A DNA stretch of 64,000 nt from Chlorobiaceae bacterium (GCA_012972835.1 JABDHK010000019.1:101537-165536), one strand, 5' to 3'. Shown: positions 1 through 9,819, numbered from the stretch's first letter. Translations and numbers: made by a program. The notes: generated by a model not told the origin, from the letters alone.

Positions 1-1892
1 TCGCCGTTGCCGATTGAAAAACCGTTTTCGCCGTTATAAGCTTCTGGCCACCAGCCGTCAAGGACGCTGAAATTCAGTCCTCCGTGCAGTACGGTTTTTT
101 CACCCGATGTACCGCTTGCTTCCATAGGTCTTACCGGTGTGTTCAACCAGACGTCAACGCCCGATACCATCCGTTTTGCAACACCGAGGTTGTAGTTTTC
201 AAGGAAAATAACCTTGCCGCTGAACTCAGGTCTGCGTGAGTGGTGAACAATCTGGCGGATGTAGTCTTTTCCTGCATCATCATGAGGATGTGCCTTACCG
301 GCAAAGACAATCTGTAACGGTCTGGTCGAGCTGTTGATGATTTTGTTAAGGCGTTCAAAATCTCTGAAAATTAGTGGTGCGCGCTTGTAGGTAGCAAAAC
401 GTCTTGCAAACCCTATAGTGAGAACGTCGGGAGAGAAGGTGTTTGTTCTTGAGCGCAATGCGTCGTATTCACTGTGTATTGAATTGGTATGCTGATGAAA
501 CAACTGGTTGGTTAGATATCGGTCCATGAAATCGATAAAGTTACGCTTCAGGTTGTAACGCAGCGACCAGATCTCTTCATCGGTGACTTTAGCCAGAACA
601 GCTTCAGCTGCCTCGTGTGAAAGACTCATGTCATCAACGCTGTCGGTGTATTGTTTCCAGAAACTGTCTGTATAGCCGCAAGTCCAGCTGCTGGCATGCA
701 CACCGTTGGTGATATGGCCAATTGGAACTTCTGATACCGGCTTTTCCGGATAGAGGTGCTGCCACATGGTGCGTGATACCTCTCCATGCAGCTTTGATAC
801 ACCGTTGGCCGATCGCGACAGGTTGAGGGCAAGCACCGTCATGGTGAAAAGTCCGTAGATATTATTTTTGTCTTCCGCTCCAAGCCTCATCAGATCATCA
901 AAGTTAATGCCGATCGTTGAGAGGTACTTGTCAAAGGTGTAATGCATCATATCGCTTGAGAAGCGGTCATGACCGGCAGGTACAGGAGTGTGGGTTGTGA
1001 AGACGCAACGTGAGCGGACATTTTCCATTGCTTCTGTATCGGATACTCCTTTTCTCAGCTCCATGGCGAGAAGTTCGAGCGTGAGGAAAGCGGAATGGCC
1101 TTCGTTCATGTGATAGACTGCAGGTTTTAAGCCGAGCTGCTCAAGAAGTTTTACACCGCCGATGCCGAGTAGAATCTCCTGGTTGATGCGCATGTTCTGA
1201 TCACCGCCGTAAACTCTACAACAGATATCGCGATAGTGGGATTCATTTGCCGCAATATTGGTATCAAGCAGGTAAAGGGTTGCTCTGCCAACTTTAAGTT
1301 TCCAGGCCTGTGCAAAAACTTCACTTTGCGCTATATTAACGGAAATAATCAGGTCGTTGCCCTCCTGGTCTGTTACTTTTTCAATAGGCAGGTTTTCAGA
1401 CAATTGCAGTGGATAATCTTCCTTCTGCCATCCGTCCTGGTTGAGGTGCTGGCGGAAGTATCCCTCTTTGTAGAACAGGGTGATTCCTTTGAAGTTGATA
1501 CCGAGGTCACTGGCCGATTTCAGATGGTCTCCGGCAAGCACACCGAGTCCTCCGGAATAAATTCTGACGCTCTCATGAATACCAAACTCCGCACTGAAAT
1601 AAGCGACAGGGTTCCTGACAATTTCCGGTGCGTTATTTTCAGCCCAGGTGTTTTTTTCGTTGAGGTAGGCGGTAAAACGTGCATAAACACGTTCTATCTT
1701 GTCGCCGAATTCACCACTACAGCGCGCTTCAAGTTCATCGTTGGATATATGCCTTAGGAGTTCAACCGGGTTATGGTTATTTCTTTCCCAAAGCAGCGGG
1801 GAGAGCTCTTCGAAAATCTGTTTTGCCTCTGTATCCCACGACCACCATAAATTTCTTGTCAGGGCTTTAAGGGAAGTTATTTTATTTTGCAT
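1..1892 (-). CDS. glgP: Alpha-glucan phosphorylase (GT35), C-terminus beyond window
   Basis: Phosphorolyses alpha-1,4-glucans (glycogen, maltodextrin) to glucose-1-phosphate in the cytoplasm. About 630 N-terminal residues are present; the PLP-lysine region lies past the left edge. The start is the ATG at 1892 (M-Q-N-K-I-T). A Trp-rich N-terminal domain with NLWWSWD at residues 14-20 is typical of the short bacterial branch of phosphorylases (TIGR02094 type, DUF3417 N-terminus). Further on come YFSAEFGIHES, GGLGVLAGDHLKSA, HMNEGHSAF and THTPVPAGHD, all conserved in that branch, then FARRFATYKRAPL near the visible end. It is divergent from the metallophosphoesterase gene that follows. The family is confident; the exact glucan substrate is not decided by sequence. 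Confidence 0.93.
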   Translation of the reverse strand, partial: MQNKITSLKALTRNLWWSWDTEAKQIFEELSPLLWERNNHNPVELLRHISNDELEARCSGEFGDKIERVYARFTAYLNEKNTWAENNAPEIVRNPVAYFSAEFGIHESVRIYSGGLGVLAGDHLKSASDLGINFKGITLFYKEGYFRQHLNQDGWQKEDYPLQLSENLPIEKVTDQEGNDLIISVNIAQSEVFAQAWKLKVGRATLYLLDTNIAANESHYRDICCRVYGGDQNMRINQEILLGIGGVKLLEQLGLKPAVYHMNEGHSAFLTLELLAMELRKGVSDTEAMENVRSRCVFTTHTPVPAGHDRFSSDMMHYTFDKYLSTIGINFDDLMRLGAEDKNNIYGLFTMTVLALNLSRSANGVSKLHGEVSRTMWQHLYPEKPVSEVPIGHITNGVHASSWTCGYTDSFWKQYTDSVDDMSLSHEAAEAVLAKVTDEEIWSLRYNLKRNFIDFMDRYLTNQLFHQHTNSIHSEYDALRSRTNTFSPDVLTIGFARRFATYKRAPLIFRDFERLNKIINSSTRPLQIVFAGKAHPHDDAGKDYIRQIVHHSRRPEFSGKVIFLENYNLGVAKRMVSGVDVWLNTPVRPMEASGTSGEKTVLHGGLNFSVLDGWWPEAYNGENGFSIGNG

Positions 1893-1967
1893 ATTTGAGA
1901 GGGATAATGTTTGCTTTTCTGCAACCGGGTTTATGAAAGGTACTATCTTTATTACTACTATAGCGGC

Positions 1968-2933
1968 ATGGTTATCATGTCGGATAAATTCGTGCCACAG
2001 GCATTTTGTATTGGCCAATTTAGTGTTTTAGAATTAAAAACTGCAAGCCATAAAAAATTGATTACAGGGGTAGTAAAAATAGCGCATATATCGGATCTTC
2101 ATATTTCCGGTATGCAGGATCGTCGGCAGCTCGGCTTTCTTGATCGTATGCTCGATCATTTCAACACAGAAGGGTACGATCATCTTGTCATTTCAGGTGA
2201 TCTCAGCAACAGCGCAAACCCTGCTGACTGGAAAATTATCAGGGAAAAACTGGTAAGTCATGGTCTTTATCAATGGGAAAGGACAACGGTGATTGCTGGA
2301 AATCATGATCTGATCAATCTTGAAGAGGAGATGCGCTTTTATAATGCGCTGAATCCACTGCAAAGGGTAAGAAAAAAGGCTTTTGATCGCAAGGTTCTTG
2401 AGTTCTGTGTTTTTTTTCAGGAACTGATTACCGGTGAAGAGCAGGGAAATAAAGCATATCCATTTATCAAGATCATAAACTATTCATCGGTAAAGATTGC
2501 CATTGCTGCCCTTAACTCGGTTTATCCCTGGTACCCTGCCGATAACCCGCTTGGAGCAAGAGGTTCAATCAGCGCGGGAGAGTTGCGGGCCTTGAGTCAT
2601 GCACATGCTCTCGCATCTCTTTCCGACTGTTTTGTTATTGGGCTTTGTCATCACGCTTACAAAGTGTACGGCACTGACTCTCCCATTGACCAGGCTTTCG
2701 ACTGGACCATGGAACTGAAAAACCGTGATGAGTTTCTTGGAGTGATGAAGCTTATCCATGCCAGGCTAGTGCTGCATGGTCATTTTCATCGGTTTCAGTC
2801 CTATGGGGTTAATGATATAACCTTTATCAATGGGGGAAGTTTTCGATACAACCCCAACTGCTACAGTGAACTGCTTATAGAAGGGATGGGGAGCTGTACT
2901 CAGAAATTCATCACACTTCCCGTGAAAACATAA
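1968..2933 (+). CDS. Calcineurin-like metallophosphoesterase
   Basis: A binuclear-metal phosphoesterase of the Icc/3',5'-cyclic-nucleotide phosphodiesterase-like class. All motifs are visible in order: SDLH near the start, SGDLSN, AGNHDL, GLCHHA and LHGHFHR. The substrate is unknown. The reading frame is open from 1911, but homology to the family only begins near VVKIAHISDLH (about 2070), so the true start could be the ATG at 1968 or 1977 or a TTG at 2058. It stands alone between the divergent phosphorylase gene and the convergent ferritin gene. Confidence 0.85.
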   Translation: MVIMSDKFVPQAFCIGQFSVLELKTASHKKLITGVVKIAHISDLHISGMQDRRQLGFLDRMLDHFNTEGYDHLVISGDLSNSANPADWKIIREKLVSHGLYQWERTTVIAGNHDLINLEEEMRFYNALNPLQRVRKKAFDRKVLEFCVFFQELITGEEQGNKAYPFIKIINYSSVKIAIAALNSVYPWYPADNPLGARGSISAGELRALSHAHALASLSDCFVIGLCHHAYKVYGTDSPIDQAFDWTMELKNRDEFLGVMKLIHARLVLHGHFHRFQSYGVNDITFINGGSFRYNPNCYSELLIEGMGSCTQKFITLPVKT

Positions 2934-2938
2934 AAAAA

Positions 2939-2967
2939 GTATGGCTGACTTATAAAATCAGCCATAC
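2939..2967 (-). terminator. Rho-independent terminator of the ferritin gene
   Basis: A 10-bp perfect stem GTATGGCTGA/TCAGCCATAC (2939-2948 with 2958-2967). On the minus strand it is followed by a run of seven T, just downstream of the ferritin stop codon. There is no T run on the plus side, so it acts mainly for the minus strand. Confidence 0.8.
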
Positions 2968-2997
2968 CGTAAGATGATCTTGTTATACTGTCAGGGT

Positions 2998-3492
2998 TCA
3001 GCTCTGACCCCTACGGGCAAGCTGTCGATCCATCATGATCAGGGCATGTCCTTTCTCTCCAGCCATTTTCAGGGTTTCAAGGATTGTTGATGCAGTGGCC
3101 TCTTCCTCAACCTGCTCGCTGATAAAGCCGTGGAGAAGCACTTGTGCAGCGTAATCTTTTTCCTCAAGTGCCAATTCATAGAGCTTGTTGATGAGTACAG
3201 TTATTTTGCGTTCGTGTTTAAGCACATCCTCGAAAAGCGCTGTTGGTGATTTGAATTCCAAAGGCGGCTGTTCAATTGCCTGAAGCTCAACACGCCCTCC
3301 TCTCTCGTTGATAAATTTGTAGAGTTTCATGGCGTGCTCTCTCTCCTCTTTGGTCTGGATTTTCAGCCAGCTGGCAAAACCGGGAAGGTTCTGCGACTCG
3401 GCGTATGCAGCCATAGAGAGGTAGAGATATGAAGAGGAGAGTTCGTGATTGATCTGATCGTTGAATGCTTTTTGAAGTGCTTTGCTGAGCAT
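2998..3492 (-). CDS. ftnA: Ferritin (non-haem, FtnA type)
   Basis: Cytoplasmic iron-storage protein forming a 24-subunit shell that oxidises Fe(II) and stores the mineral. It has 164 residues, the normal FtnA length. The ferroxidase ligands are all in place: Glu17, Glu50, His53 (in KEEREHA), Glu94, Gln127 and Glu130. It lacks the haem-binding Met pattern of bacterioferritin. The next gene upstream on the same strand is also ferritin-like, 85 bases away, so the two may share a role in iron or peroxide handling. A strong terminator follows. Confidence 0.95.
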   Translation of the reverse strand: MLSKALQKAFNDQINHELSSSYLYLSMAAYAESQNLPGFASWLKIQTKEEREHAMKLYKFINERGGRVELQAIEQPPLEFKSPTALFEDVLKHERKITVLINKLYELALEEKDYAAQVLLHGFISEQVEEEATASTILETLKMAGEKGHALIMMDRQLARRGQS

Positions 3493-3577
3493 GGTAATTC
3501 CTCCTGCAGATTGAGTTTGTTATCTGGTAAACTGATAACAGATTAACACGGAGTGAGTGGTATTAGTTTCTCTTATT

Positions 3578-4039
3578 CTATTTGTTTTCTTTCATGTAGC
3601 TGCGAATTCTTTCGGCATGATCGCAATCTTCCTGATTGAGCTGTTTAAAAATAGTTGAGGAAAGGGAGTTGGTCGGGCTGTCAAGAAACTGCTGAAAATG
3701 GGATTCACCTGCAGCCAGTTCAAGATCGAGAGCAATTTGCAATGCTTCGTTCTTTGACGGAGGTGCATCTGAATATTTATTGATAAGCGCTGTAATCTTT
3801 GTGTTGGTATCGATGAGCGATTGCAGGTCTGTTGACAAGAGGTTATCCGGAAAAAATTCCATAGGCTGTGGTTGTTTTTTCTCCTGCTGAAGCAATGATG
3901 CGTGCCCTTGCTCTTCCATTGTCAACTCCCACCAGAAATCCTCATCTTCAGAAAAAGAGTCATGAAAAATGGTGTAGAGTTTGGCAAGGTTCAGTTCCAG
4001 CTTTATTGACTCGTCAAGATGTTTTTGCAGTGCAGGCAT
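3578..4039 (-). CDS. Ferritin-like (rubrerythrin-type four-helix) protein
   Basis: A 153-residue protein that I place in the ferritin-like superfamily from its spaced acidic/His pattern: ESIKLELNLAKLY, then EEQGHASLL (an E-E-x-x-H helix), ELAAGESHFQQF and EDCDHAERI. This is the four-helix di-iron arrangement, but no specific family name can be given and function is unproved. The frame opens at a GTG (4045); the ATG at 4039 gives MPALQKHL and is preferred. It begins 14 bases after the carB stop, so it is probably co-transcribed with carB. Confidence 0.65.
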   Translation of the reverse strand: MPALQKHLDESIKLELNLAKLYTIFHDSFSEDEDFWWELTMEEQGHASLLQQEKKQPQPMEFFPDNLLSTDLQSLIDTNTKITALINKYSDAPPSKNEALQIALDLELAAGESHFQQFLDSPTNSLSSTIFKQLNQEDCDHAERIRSYMKENK

Positions 4040-4053
4040 GGTCACTCTATTTA

Positions 4054-5940
4054 TTACTTGTTACGGTAGGAAGCATACTCCTGAAGACTTTTAACACCGA
4101 ACTCCTGATGGCGGATACAGTCAATGGCCTGTACTGATGCCTCTGCTGCTTCAATGGTGGTGACAAACGGAACATTGCTTAATACCGATGCTGCACCTAT
4201 AGCCTCTTCGTCGTGCAGGGCTTTTTCGCCTCTTGGGGTATTAATGACAAAGTTAATCTTTCCGTGCTTGATAATGTCGAAAATGTTTGGGCGCCCGGCT
4301 TCACCCACCTTGAACACTTTTTTACACTCTATGCCGTTATCTGTCAAAAACTGGTGAGTACCTGCTGTGGCTATCAGATCGAAGTCCATACGGAAGAGTG
4401 CATTTGCAATGGCCAGTATGCGCTGGTTTTTATCCTGATCGTTTACACTGATGAAGACTGCTCCGGAGAGGGGGAGCTGCATGTTTGCTGCTTGATAGGC
4501 TTTGGCAAAGGCTTCCGGAAACTCATCGGCAAGGCTCATCGCTTCACCGGTTGAGCGCATTTCAGGGCCGAGGTAGACTCCTGATTTTACAAATTTGGAG
4601 AACGGAAAGACCGGTTCCTTGATGGCCATGTGTTTCAAGCCAAGTTCATCGCAATCTTTCAGGTCATACTCTTTTCGCAGATCGCTGAGTTTTTCACCAA
4701 GCATGACACGAGTAGCAATTTTTACCACCGGTATGGCGGTTGCCTTGCCGACAAAAGGAACAGTTCGGCTCGCTCTTGGATTGACCTCAATAACATAGAC
4801 ACTCTCATTCTGCACGGCATATTGAATGTTCATCAGTCCCACTACCTTGAGGTTTTTGGCCAAAGTGCGGGTATAGGACTTCATTGTGGCAATGACATTC
4901 GGGCTGATGTTGTGATAGGGAAGAATGGAGGTGGAGTCACCGCTGTGTATGCCTGCGGCCTCAACATGCTGCATGATGCCGCTGATCACGCAGTCAGTAG
5001 TGTCGGCAATGGCATCAATGTCAAATTCAACCGCTGTTTCCAGAAAGCGATCAATGAGGAGAGGATATTTTTCAGTAATAAAAAGCGCCTGATCGACATA
5101 CTCTTTAAGCGAATCGTCATTGTAGACGATTTTCATTGCCCGGCCTCCAAGAACATAGCTTGGTCTTACCAGCGCAGGGTAGCCGATTCTTCTGGTGATG
5201 AGCTTGGCCTCTTCAAAGCTTATCGCTGTTCCATATTCGGGATGAGGAATATCAAGCTCTTCAAGCAGTGCTCCGAATTTCTTACGGTCTTCGGCCAGGT
5301 CAATACCTTTTGACGAGGTACCCAGAATGGTTACACCAGCCTCATGAAGTTTGGCTGAGAGCTTCAGCGGCGTCTGGCCTCCGAAGCTGACAATCACACC
5401 AAGAGGCTTTTCGTGCTCTATGATGCGAATGGTATCTTCAAAAGTGAGTGGCTCGAAATAGAGTTTATCGGCTATGTCGTAGTCTGTCGAAACAGTTTCC
5501 GGATTACAGTTGATCATTATGGTTTCATAGCCAGCCTCTCTGAGGGCAAATACCGCCTGGACACAGCAGTAGTCAAACTCAATACCCTGGCCGATTCTGT
5601 TCGGGCCTCCACCAAGGATAATGACTTTTTTCAGGTTGGAGGAAACTGATTCGTTCTCCTCTTCGTATGTCGAATAATGGTAGGGTGTTTTTGCATCGAA
5701 CTCTGCGGCACAGGTATCCACGGTTTTAAAAACAGATTCAACGCCGTAATGTTTTCTGAGTGCTCGTATCGATGGTTCGGCAGTATTGAAAATATTTGCA
5801 AGCTGAAAATCGGAAAAGCCGTTTTGTTTGGCATGCAGAAGCCTCTCTTTCGGGAATTTCCGGGAAAGATCAATAATCTCTTGTGTCAGGTCGGAAGCTT
5901 GAATGGTCATGCAATCTCTATGAGTTTTAAGAAGCTTCAT
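4054..5940 (-). CDS. carB: Carbamoyl-phosphate synthase large chain, C-terminal half (split CarB)
   Basis: Second half of the carbamoyl-phosphate synthase large subunit, which makes carbamoyl phosphate for arginine and pyrimidine synthesis. The protein starts in the oligomerisation domain (KQNGFSDFQLANIF, VDTCAAEFDAKTPY), followed by the second ATP-grasp half (GGGPNRIGQGIEFDYCC, NCNPETVSTDYD, VRPSYVLGGRAM, EVNPRASRTVPF) and the C-terminal allosteric MGS-like domain (TAGTHQFL, VINTP). The first ATP-grasp domain of the usual ~1070-residue protein is absent and must be encoded elsewhere, as in lineages with two-part CarB. The frame is open to 5997, but a promoter lies at 5989-6016, so the start is probably the Met at 5940 or 5910. 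Confidence 0.92.
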   Translation of the reverse strand: MKLLKTHRDCMTIQASDLTQEIIDLSRKFPKERLLHAKQNGFSDFQLANIFNTAEPSIRALRKHYGVESVFKTVDTCAAEFDAKTPYHYSTYEEENESVSSNLKKVIILGGGPNRIGQGIEFDYCCVQAVFALREAGYETIMINCNPETVSTDYDIADKLYFEPLTFEDTIRIIEHEKPLGVIVSFGGQTPLKLSAKLHEAGVTILGTSSKGIDLAEDRKKFGALLEELDIPHPEYGTAISFEEAKLITRRIGYPALVRPSYVLGGRAMKIVYNDDSLKEYVDQALFITEKYPLLIDRFLETAVEFDIDAIADTTDCVISGIMQHVEAAGIHSGDSTSILPYHNISPNVIATMKSYTRTLAKNLKVVGLMNIQYAVQNESVYVIEVNPRASRTVPFVGKATAIPVVKIATRVMLGEKLSDLRKEYDLKDCDELGLKHMAIKEPVFPFSKFVKSGVYLGPEMRSTGEAMSLADEFPEAFAKAYQAANMQLPLSGAVFISVNDQDKNQRILAIANALFRMDFDLIATAGTHQFLTDNGIECKKVFKVGEAGRPNIFDIIKHGKINFVINTPRGEKALHDEEAIGAASVLSNVPFVTTIEAAEASVQAIDCIRHQEFGVKSLQEYASYRNK

Positions 5941-5988
5941 GATATGGTTTAAAGGTAACAATTCACCTTTGTATAAAAAAACCGGTGC

Positions 5989-6016
5989 ATTATACAAAAA
6001 TGCTTATGCTTCTCAA
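5989..6016 (-). promoter_or_regulatory. Sigma-70-like promoter for carB
   Basis: On the minus strand: TTGAGA, 16-base spacer, TATAAT. It ends about 50 bases before the preferred carB start and argues against the longest upstream ATG as start, since that ATG overlaps the -10 element. Seen by eye only. Confidence 0.5.
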
Positions 6017-6138
6017 AGCTGGCGCTTGGCTGCTCCCGACTCTTCTTTTTTTCCTGCCTGCAAATGGTTCAGGATTTTTTTTACATTACACTGTTTTTTA
6101 TGTTCTCTCTCTTGTTGAAAAAAGGAGTATTTACGGGT

Positions 6139-7377
6139 ATGGATAAAAAGAATTTCGATACTATTGATGCTGCAATAGAAGATATTCAGCAGGGTAAACT
6201 GGTTATTGTCATCGATGATGAGGATCGTGAAGATGAAGGCGATTTTATTGGTGCGGCTGATCGGGTCACAACTGAAATGGTGAATTTTATCACCAAGGAG
6301 GCCCGCGGACTTCTTTGTGTGGCTATCACCATGGACAGAGCAAAAGAGCTTCAGCTTGATCCGATGGTTCAGAGAAATACCTCCCAGCATGAAACCAATT
6401 TTACTGTTTCTGTTGATGCTCTTGCCGAAGGAGTAACTACCGGAATCTCAGTTTTTGATCGTGCCATGACCATCAAGATGCTTGGCGATCCATCTTCAAA
6501 AGCGGATGATTTTTCCCGTCCAGGCCATATATTTCCACTTCGTGCCATGGATGGAGGTGTACTAAGACGAGTAGGGCATACCGAAGCTGCGGTTGATCTG
6601 GCACGGCTTGCAGGATGCAGCCCGGTTGGTCTGCTTTGTGAAATTCTGCATGATGATGGCAGTATGGCAAGACTTCCGGAACTGATCAAGCTGAAGGCGA
6701 AGTTCGGGTTGAAGCTTATTACCATCAAGGAACTTGTTGCCTATCAGATGCAGCGCAACAAACTTGTCCACCGTGCGGTTGAATCACGGCTTCCGACGAT
6801 TCATGGTGAGTTCAGGCTTATTGCCTACGAATCGTTTACCGACCAGCAGAATCATATGGCATTTGTGAAAGGGGATGTTACCACTGATGAGCCAGTTCTT
6901 GTGAGGGTTCACTCGCAGTGTGCTACAGGAGATACTTTTGCCTCCCTGCGTTGTGATTGCGGTAACCAGCTCGCTTCAGCGCTCACCATGATAGAAGCAG
7001 AAGGACGCGGGGTATTGATCTACCTTATGCAGGAAGGACGTGGTATTGGTCTCGTCAATAAACTGAAAGCTTATAACCTTCAGGATCAAGGGTTTGATAC
7101 GGTTGAGGCCAACGAACAACTTGGGTTCAAGGCTGATCTCCGCGACTACGGTATCGGTGCACAGATACTCAAGGATCTCGGTGTTAAAAAGATGAGGCTC
7201 ATGACCAACAATCCGAAAAAAGTGGTTGGTCTTGAAGGGTATGGCTTGGAAATTGTCGAACGAATATCACTTGAGATGGTTCCAAATCCTTTGAATCAAA
7301 CCTATCTTGATACAAAGCGCGACAAGATGGGCCATATGATTGGTTGCTCATATGGCAATGACCCTGTCAAGGGTTAA
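6139..7377 (+). CDS. ribBA: Bifunctional 3,4-dihydroxy-2-butanone-4-phosphate synthase / GTP cyclohydrolase II
   Basis: Supplies both early branches of riboflavin synthesis: DHBP from ribulose-5-phosphate and the pyrimidine from GTP. It has 412 residues. The N-terminal RibB domain shows [28 protein letters not shown] and [12 protein letters not shown]; the C-terminal RibA domain shows [20 protein letters not shown] (zinc Cys residues), EGRGIGL and MTNNPKK. The ATG at 6139 has AAAGGAG upstream; the longer frame from 6064 is unlikely. The RibA motifs look complete, so both activities are expected. No FMN riboswitch is seen in the short leader. Confidence 0.96.
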   Translation: MDKKNFDTIDAAIEDIQQGKLVIVIDDEDREDEGDFIGAADRVTTEMVNFITKEARGLLCVAITMDRAKELQLDPMVQRNTSQHETNFTVSVDALAEGVTTGISVFDRAMTIKMLGDPSSKADDFSRPGHIFPLRAMDGGVLRRVGHTEAAVDLARLAGCSPVGLLCEILHDDGSMARLPELIKLKAKFGLKLITIKELVAYQMQRNKLVHRAVESRLPTIHGEFRLIAYESFTDQQNHMAFVKGDVTTDEPVLVRVHSQCATGDTFASLRCDCGNQLASALTMIEAEGRGVLIYLMQEGRGIGLVNKLKAYNLQDQGFDTVEANEQLGFKADLRDYGIGAQILKDLGVKKMRLMTNNPKKVVGLEGYGLEIVERISLEMVPNPLNQTYLDTKRDKMGHMIGCSYGNDPVKG

Positions 7378-7454
7378 CAAATGGAAGAAAAGTTGTTATC
7401 AACAAATACAATCAAAAACCGTAAACTTCCGTCAGGAAAAGGACTGAGACACCG

Positions 7455-8771
7455 ATGGATACTGACATCCTTCAAATGCAGGATAATGAAATCTTTGAGG
7501 CTGTTGCCAATGAGACAACAAGGCAGAATGAAACACTTGAACTGATTGCTTCGGAAAACTTCACCAGCCGTGCAGTCATGCAGGCCTGTGGCTCAGTGAT
7601 GACCAACAAGTATGCAGAGGGCTATCCTGGCAAGCGCTATTATGGTGGCTGCGAATATGTCGACGTTGCTGAAAACCTTGCACGCGATCGCGCTAAAAAG
7701 CTTTTCCGATGCGACTATGTCAATGTACAGCCTCACTCCGGTTCAAGCGCCAACATGGCGGTTCTTTTCTCTGTCCTGAAACCAGGCGATCCTATCATGG
7801 GGCTTGATTTGTCTCATGGAGGACATCTCACCCACGGCAGTTCGGTTAATTTTTCCGGCCAGCTCTTCGATGCACACTCCTATGGCGTTGATCGCGAGAG
7901 TGGTATTATCGATATGAACAGGGTTGAGGAACTTGCCCTGAAGGTTCGACCTAAACTTATTATCGCCGGAGCAAGTGCTTACTCGCAGGGTTTCGATCTC
8001 AAGGCATTCAGAGCCATTGCCGATAAGGTTGGAGCATTTTTGATGGCCGATATTGCCCATCCTGCAGGGCTTATTGCTGCCGGTCTTCTGGGCGACCCCA
8101 TGCCGCATTGTCATTTTGTCACCACCACTACGCACAAGACCCTTCGCGGACCGAGGGGCGGTATGATCATGATGGGCACCGACTTCGAAAACCCAATGGG
8201 TATTACCATAAAGACAAAAACCGGTTCACGCCTGAAAATGATGTCTGAGGTGATCGATGCTGAAGTGATGCCAGGTATTCAGGGCGGTCCACTCATGCAT
8301 ATTATTGCCGGCAAGGCGGTTGCGTTTGGTGAAGCTCTCCAGCCTGAGTTCAGGGTGTATGCAGCTCAGGTTATAAAAAATGCTGCGACCATGGCTGAAA
8401 CGTTTACGGAACTTGGTTACAACATTGTCAGCGGAGGAACCAAAAACCATCTCATGCTGCTCGACCTGCGCAACAAGAATGTCACTGGAAAAGTCGCCGA
8501 AAACCTTCTCCACGCAGCAGGCATTACCGTTAACAAGAATATGGTTCCTTTTGACGACAAGTCTCCATTCGTTACAAGCGGTATCCGTATCGGTACACCT
8601 GCCATGACCACCAGAGGCATGAAGGAAGATGATTGCAAGACAATCGCCGAACTTATCGACCGTGTCTTCCTGTCAGCAGAAAAGCCCGATGCTCCGGAGA
8701 TATGCCAGACAGTCAGAAAGGAGATCAGGGAGCTTTGTCTCAGCCATCCACTTGCTGGATACTGCGTCTGA
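7455..8771 (+). CDS. glyA: Serine hydroxymethyltransferase
   Basis: PLP enzyme interconverting serine and glycine with transfer of a one-carbon unit to tetrahydrofolate. 438 residues, close to the family norm. It shows [42 protein letters not shown] and the PLP-lysine motif [14 protein letters not shown]. It lies 77 bases after ribBA, with AGGACTGAG before the ATG, so it may be part of the same transcript. A clear terminator follows. Confidence 0.97.
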   Translation: MDTDILQMQDNEIFEAVANETTRQNETLELIASENFTSRAVMQACGSVMTNKYAEGYPGKRYYGGCEYVDVAENLARDRAKKLFRCDYVNVQPHSGSSANMAVLFSVLKPGDPIMGLDLSHGGHLTHGSSVNFSGQLFDAHSYGVDRESGIIDMNRVEELALKVRPKLIIAGASAYSQGFDLKAFRAIADKVGAFLMADIAHPAGLIAAGLLGDPMPHCHFVTTTTHKTLRGPRGGMIMMGTDFENPMGITIKTKTGSRLKMMSEVIDAEVMPGIQGGPLMHIIAGKAVAFGEALQPEFRVYAAQVIKNAATMAETFTELGYNIVSGGTKNHLMLLDLRNKNVTGKVAENLLHAAGITVNKNMVPFDDKSPFVTSGIRIGTPAMTTRGMKEDDCKTIAELIDRVFLSAEKPDAPEICQTVRKEIRELCLSHPLAGYCV

Positions 8772-8800
8772 CAGTAGCTCTACCTTGGTTATCTTAACGT

Positions 8801-8836
8801 GAAAAGCCCCAACTTGCGAAGGGGCTTTTCCTTTAC
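8801..8836 (+). terminator. Rho-independent terminator after glyA
   Basis: Ten-base stem GAAAAGCCCC / GGGGCTTTTC (8801-8810 with 8821-8830) followed by a C/T-rich tail, 30 bases past the glyA stop. Confidence 0.85.
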
Positions 8837-9045
8837 TATACCAAGATTCTGAAGAGAGAACCTTACTTGGACTCTCTCTCTTTTGATTCTTCTCTAACAT
8901 GATAGAATGTAAGGAGATATATCTATCTCCACAAAACGTAGCAAACGATAGATAGTCCCTTCAGAATTCAATCATGGCAGCGGCCTGCACTTCCCCGCCT
9001 ATCTTCAGGAAAAGGTCTCTCAGGGGATTATTGCCACCTGGGAAC

Positions 9046-9063
9046 GCTGAGCCCCAGCTCGGC
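9046..9063. repeat. Small palindrome (REP-like)
   Basis: GCTGAGC, loop CCCA, GCTCGGC (9046-9052 with 9057-9063), preceded by TGGGAAC. Similar short GC-rich hairpins recur between genes of many bacteria; this is a family resemblance from memory, not a match I could search. Confidence 0.4.
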
Positions 9064-9293
9064 AACAAAAAAAGCCCCATCTCTCAGACCATCACTGTTA
9101 GCATGAACATACCCTCGACCTCGCCGACTACCTTCTCCGTGAAATCGAACCTATGTCATGAGCATAATGCCCCCGACATTTCTTTTTTTTGTTGTCGTAT
9201 TTTGGTGATATTGTACGATACCCCCAAGGAGCAGATGCGGATTGATAAGGTCTAATAATGCCGTTGAATTAAATCTCTATGGGATATATTCCC

Positions 9294-9308
9294 CGAAGCT
9301 TTGCTTCG
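9294..9308. repeat. Small palindrome CGAAGC-TTT-GCTTCG
   Basis: Perfect 6-bp stem with a 3-base loop. It is one of a pair with the hairpin at 9337-9359 and shares the same plan (C-run, stem, 3-base loop). Confidence 0.45.
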
Positions 9309-9336
9309 TTAAAGAATGATAAAAAAATGTACTCAT

Positions 9337-9359
9337 ACCCCGTAGCTCTGCTACGGGGT
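9337..9359. repeat. Small palindrome ACCCCGTAGC-TCT-GCTACGGGGT
   Basis: Perfect 10-bp stem with a TCT loop, ending in TT. It could serve as a weak terminator or as a REP-like element. It lies 47 bases before the VF530-family gene. Confidence 0.6.
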
Positions 9360-9405
9360 TGTTGATTAATCAAACGTCATAAGAATATATGGGAAATACA
9401 GAAAT

Positions 9406-9633
9406 ATGAATGATCAACCAAATAATCCATTACATGGATTAACTCTTGAAAAAATACTATGTGATCTTGTAGATCACTATGGCTGGGATGAGCTCTATAA
9501 AATGATAGAACTTCGTTGTTTTTATAATGATCCAAGTATTAAGTCCAGCCTGAAATTCTTGCGAAAAACAAATTGGGCCAGGGTTAAAATTGAAGAAAAA
9601 TATATAGACTTAATTGGTCAAGAAAAGAAATAA
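9406..9633 (+). CDS. VF530-family (DUF2132) DNA-binding protein
   Basis: A 75-residue protein matching the VF530 family almost end to end: [15 protein letters not shown] at the start, then [26 protein letters not shown] and [10 protein letters not shown]. The founder is a small DNA-binding protein of known fold; the biological role is not established. It stands alone between palindromes and the convergent dnaG gene. The short C-terminal extension is lysine-rich. Confidence 0.88.
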   Translation: MNDQPNNPLHGLTLEKILCDLVDHYGWDELYKMIELRCFYNDPSIKSSLKFLRKTNWARVKIEEKYIDLIGQEKK

Positions 9634-9819
9634 ATGTAAGTGTATGCATTGCGAATTAAGCAAATGTTAAGCATCGACATGCCTGGATGGAGTGCGTTTT
9701 TATTATTCTGTTTCCGATTCGTCCGATTATATGTCTCGAAAAAAAAGGAAATAGCTCCGGAAACCTCTATGAACTTTCTCCTTGGTGCCCAGAGGTGTTT
9801 TTGAGCCAGATTGATGGGT

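Larger units (their letters stand above)
8837..9405. other. Non-coding stretch with scattered palindromes
   Basis: About 570 bases without a convincing gene. It holds a GA/CT-rich inverted segment near 8859-8888 and three short hairpins listed separately. The frame 8974-9255 is open but has no RBS, repetitive Pro/Ser content and no recognisable motif, so I do not call it. It resembles a dumping ground for small mobile palindromes. Confidence 0.5.

Noticed and set aside
1236..1757. 173-residue plus-strand ORF inside the phosphorylase
   Set aside because: Antisense shadow of the conserved phosphorylase frame.
4630..5313. 227-residue plus-strand ORF inside carB
   Set aside because: Shadow frame of a highly conserved gene; no motifs.
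6064..6138. Longer N-terminus of RibBA
   Set aside because: The first 25 residues have no family counterpart and the ATG at 6139 has a good RBS.
5998..6138. FMN riboswitch upstream of ribBA
   Set aside because: Leader too short and without the conserved elements of the RFN aptamer.
8974..9255. 93-residue ORF between glyA and the VF530 gene
   Set aside because: No RBS, Pro/Ser/Thr-rich low-information sequence, interrupted by palindromes.
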